Shown one piece after another: positions 63,560-64,000 of a stretch of 64,000 nucleotides of DNA; within the stretch, counting starts at the first letter, position 1, and each line of letters begins with the position of its first letter. The notes below the pieces were generated by a model, which did no database searches, was not told where the DNA came from, and saw only the letters and a list, made by a program, of their open reading frames with translations. Origin of the DNA: Spirochaetales bacterium (GTDB lineage: Bacteria; Spirochaetota; Spirochaetia; JC444; Marispirochaetaceae); NCBI GenBank assembly GCA_016935695.1, contig JAFGQL010000011.1, positions 1 to 64,000 of the forward strand. The letters run 5' to 3'. The translations under genes were made by a program, and so were the position numbers.

Positions 63560-64000
63560 TTAATACCGCATAAGCAAAAGGGCCTTGCGTTTGATCGCCT
63601 CATCCCTGGTATTGCGGTACACAAACATGGCTGCGTCGGTAATGAGGGTATCTGGACGGCTCCCGCGGTACCTGGCCGCGGCAAGAAGAGCATCGATTGC
63701 CGCTGACGTGAATATGTCGTATGCGGATTCCTGCCTGAGAAGCCTGGCGCTTATTGCCTTGGAAAGACGCCCGTTTTCATCTACCGGAAGTTTTTCAAAC
63801 CCTTTAAGAGCCTTGGCCAGAACCGAGGTGTCCCATTCGTGTTCGCACAACGTCAGGTATATTTCATTGCGGTAAGAAGAATCCATCTGTTCCAGCAACC
63901 CCAATGCCCTTATACGAATACCGGGGTAATCCTTCGCAGGGACTGTCCTTGTCGGCTCCAGGATATGATGGGTAATTATCCTTTCAAGAAAGAAAAGAAG
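63560..64000 (-). CDS. C-terminal part of a HEAT-repeat-like protein (cut by window edge)
   Basis: The frame is open from the stop at 63560-63562 to the last base of the window, about 146 codons with no convincing start (a TTG at 63904 lacks a ribosome-binding site). The visible part is all-helical in repeated pairs of about 35 residues (AKDYPGIRIRALGLLEQMDSS, LITDAAMFVYRNTRDEAIKRKALLLMRY), resembling HEAT repeats. It lies directly upstream of P83/100, separated by 69 bases that may hold a TATACT -10. Confidence 0.6.
   Translation of the reverse strand, partial: LLFFLERIITHHILEPTRTVPAKDYPGIRIRALGLLEQMDSSYRNEIYLTLCEHEWDTSVLAKALKGFEKLPVDENGRLSKAISARLLRQESAYDIFTSAAIDALLAAARYRGSRPDTLITDAAMFVYRNTRDEAIKRKALLLMRY

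Overview
The window looks like a chromosomal backbone segment of a free-living or commensal spirochaete (Spirochaetales, Treponema/Spirochaeta-like; genus not determined). The evidence is the periplasmic-flagellum rod genes without an L-ring gene, SpoVG next to the ctc-pth-tilS-ftsH block, a P83/100-type antigen, an RpoS-like sigma factor beside flgI, and several proteins I associate only with spirochaetes. It is unlikely to be Borrelia: base composition is moderate and complete gltBD, nadBC, carAB and a citramalate route to isoleucine are present. I see no insertion sequence, prophage, CRISPR array or rRNA. Two glutamine tRNAs (anticodons UUG and CUG) are present.

Layout: 1-480, 3' part of an unknown gene; 487-9685 (-), lepA and a two-component cluster (three histidine kinases that each begin with a receiver domain, one CheY-like and one NarL-like regulator); 9740-18031 (-), spoVG, tRNA-Gln, ctc, pth, tilS, ftsH, an envelope protein and an HtrA-like lipoprotein; 18032-20855, a small-transcript locus and nadC-nadB; 20856-21677 (+), cheX and an extremely acidic small protein; 21767-25822 (-), rplU, prp, rpmA, obg, nadD, an LCP gene and rsfS; 25924-31921 (-), gltB-gltD; 32195-34653 (-), an unknown gene and pgeF; 34767-36592 (+), cimA with its leader; 36630-41233 (-), carA-carB and tRNA-Gln(CUG); 41230-43821 (-), a deacetylase-like gene, tsaD and apt; 43873-48592 (-), flgF-flgG-flgA-flgI-flgJ and an RpoS-like sigma factor; 48692-50352 (-), two cNMP-binding proteins; 50520-57220 (+), a PHP phosphoesterase, an Mla/Mce lipid-transport operon and envelope proteins; 57236-60375 (+), a structured RNA candidate, PBP1A and a mini-ParB; 60382-64000 (-), fused pyrBI, P83/100 and a HEAT-like protein cut by the window edge.

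The most interesting signals are regulatory. (1) A sigma-54-type -24/-12 element lies directly upstream of the RpoS-like gene, which sits next to the flgF-flgG-flgA-flgI genes as rpoS does in Borrelia; the RpoN-to-RpoS cascade may therefore be ancestral in spirochaetes. (2) cimA, the entry enzyme to isoleucine, is preceded by a promoter, a 24-codon leader peptide with seven isoleucines (three consecutive) and a strong intrinsic terminator, which is the layout of a transcription attenuator. (3) At least seven transcription units have TTGACA/TATAAT-like promoters whose -10 ends only 6-9 bases before the start codon, implying leaderless mRNAs as a common mode. (4) gltB has a full sigma-54 consensus promoter, and the gltB and carA upstream regions share an identical 14-base near-palindrome.

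Protein-level oddities are an Mla-type ABC ATPase with Phe in place of the catalytic Walker B Glu, a Prp protease gene beside an L27 that has no extension to cleave, a ParB N-terminal domain with an amphipathic tail instead of a DNA-binding domain, and an 84-residue protein with no Lys, Arg or His.
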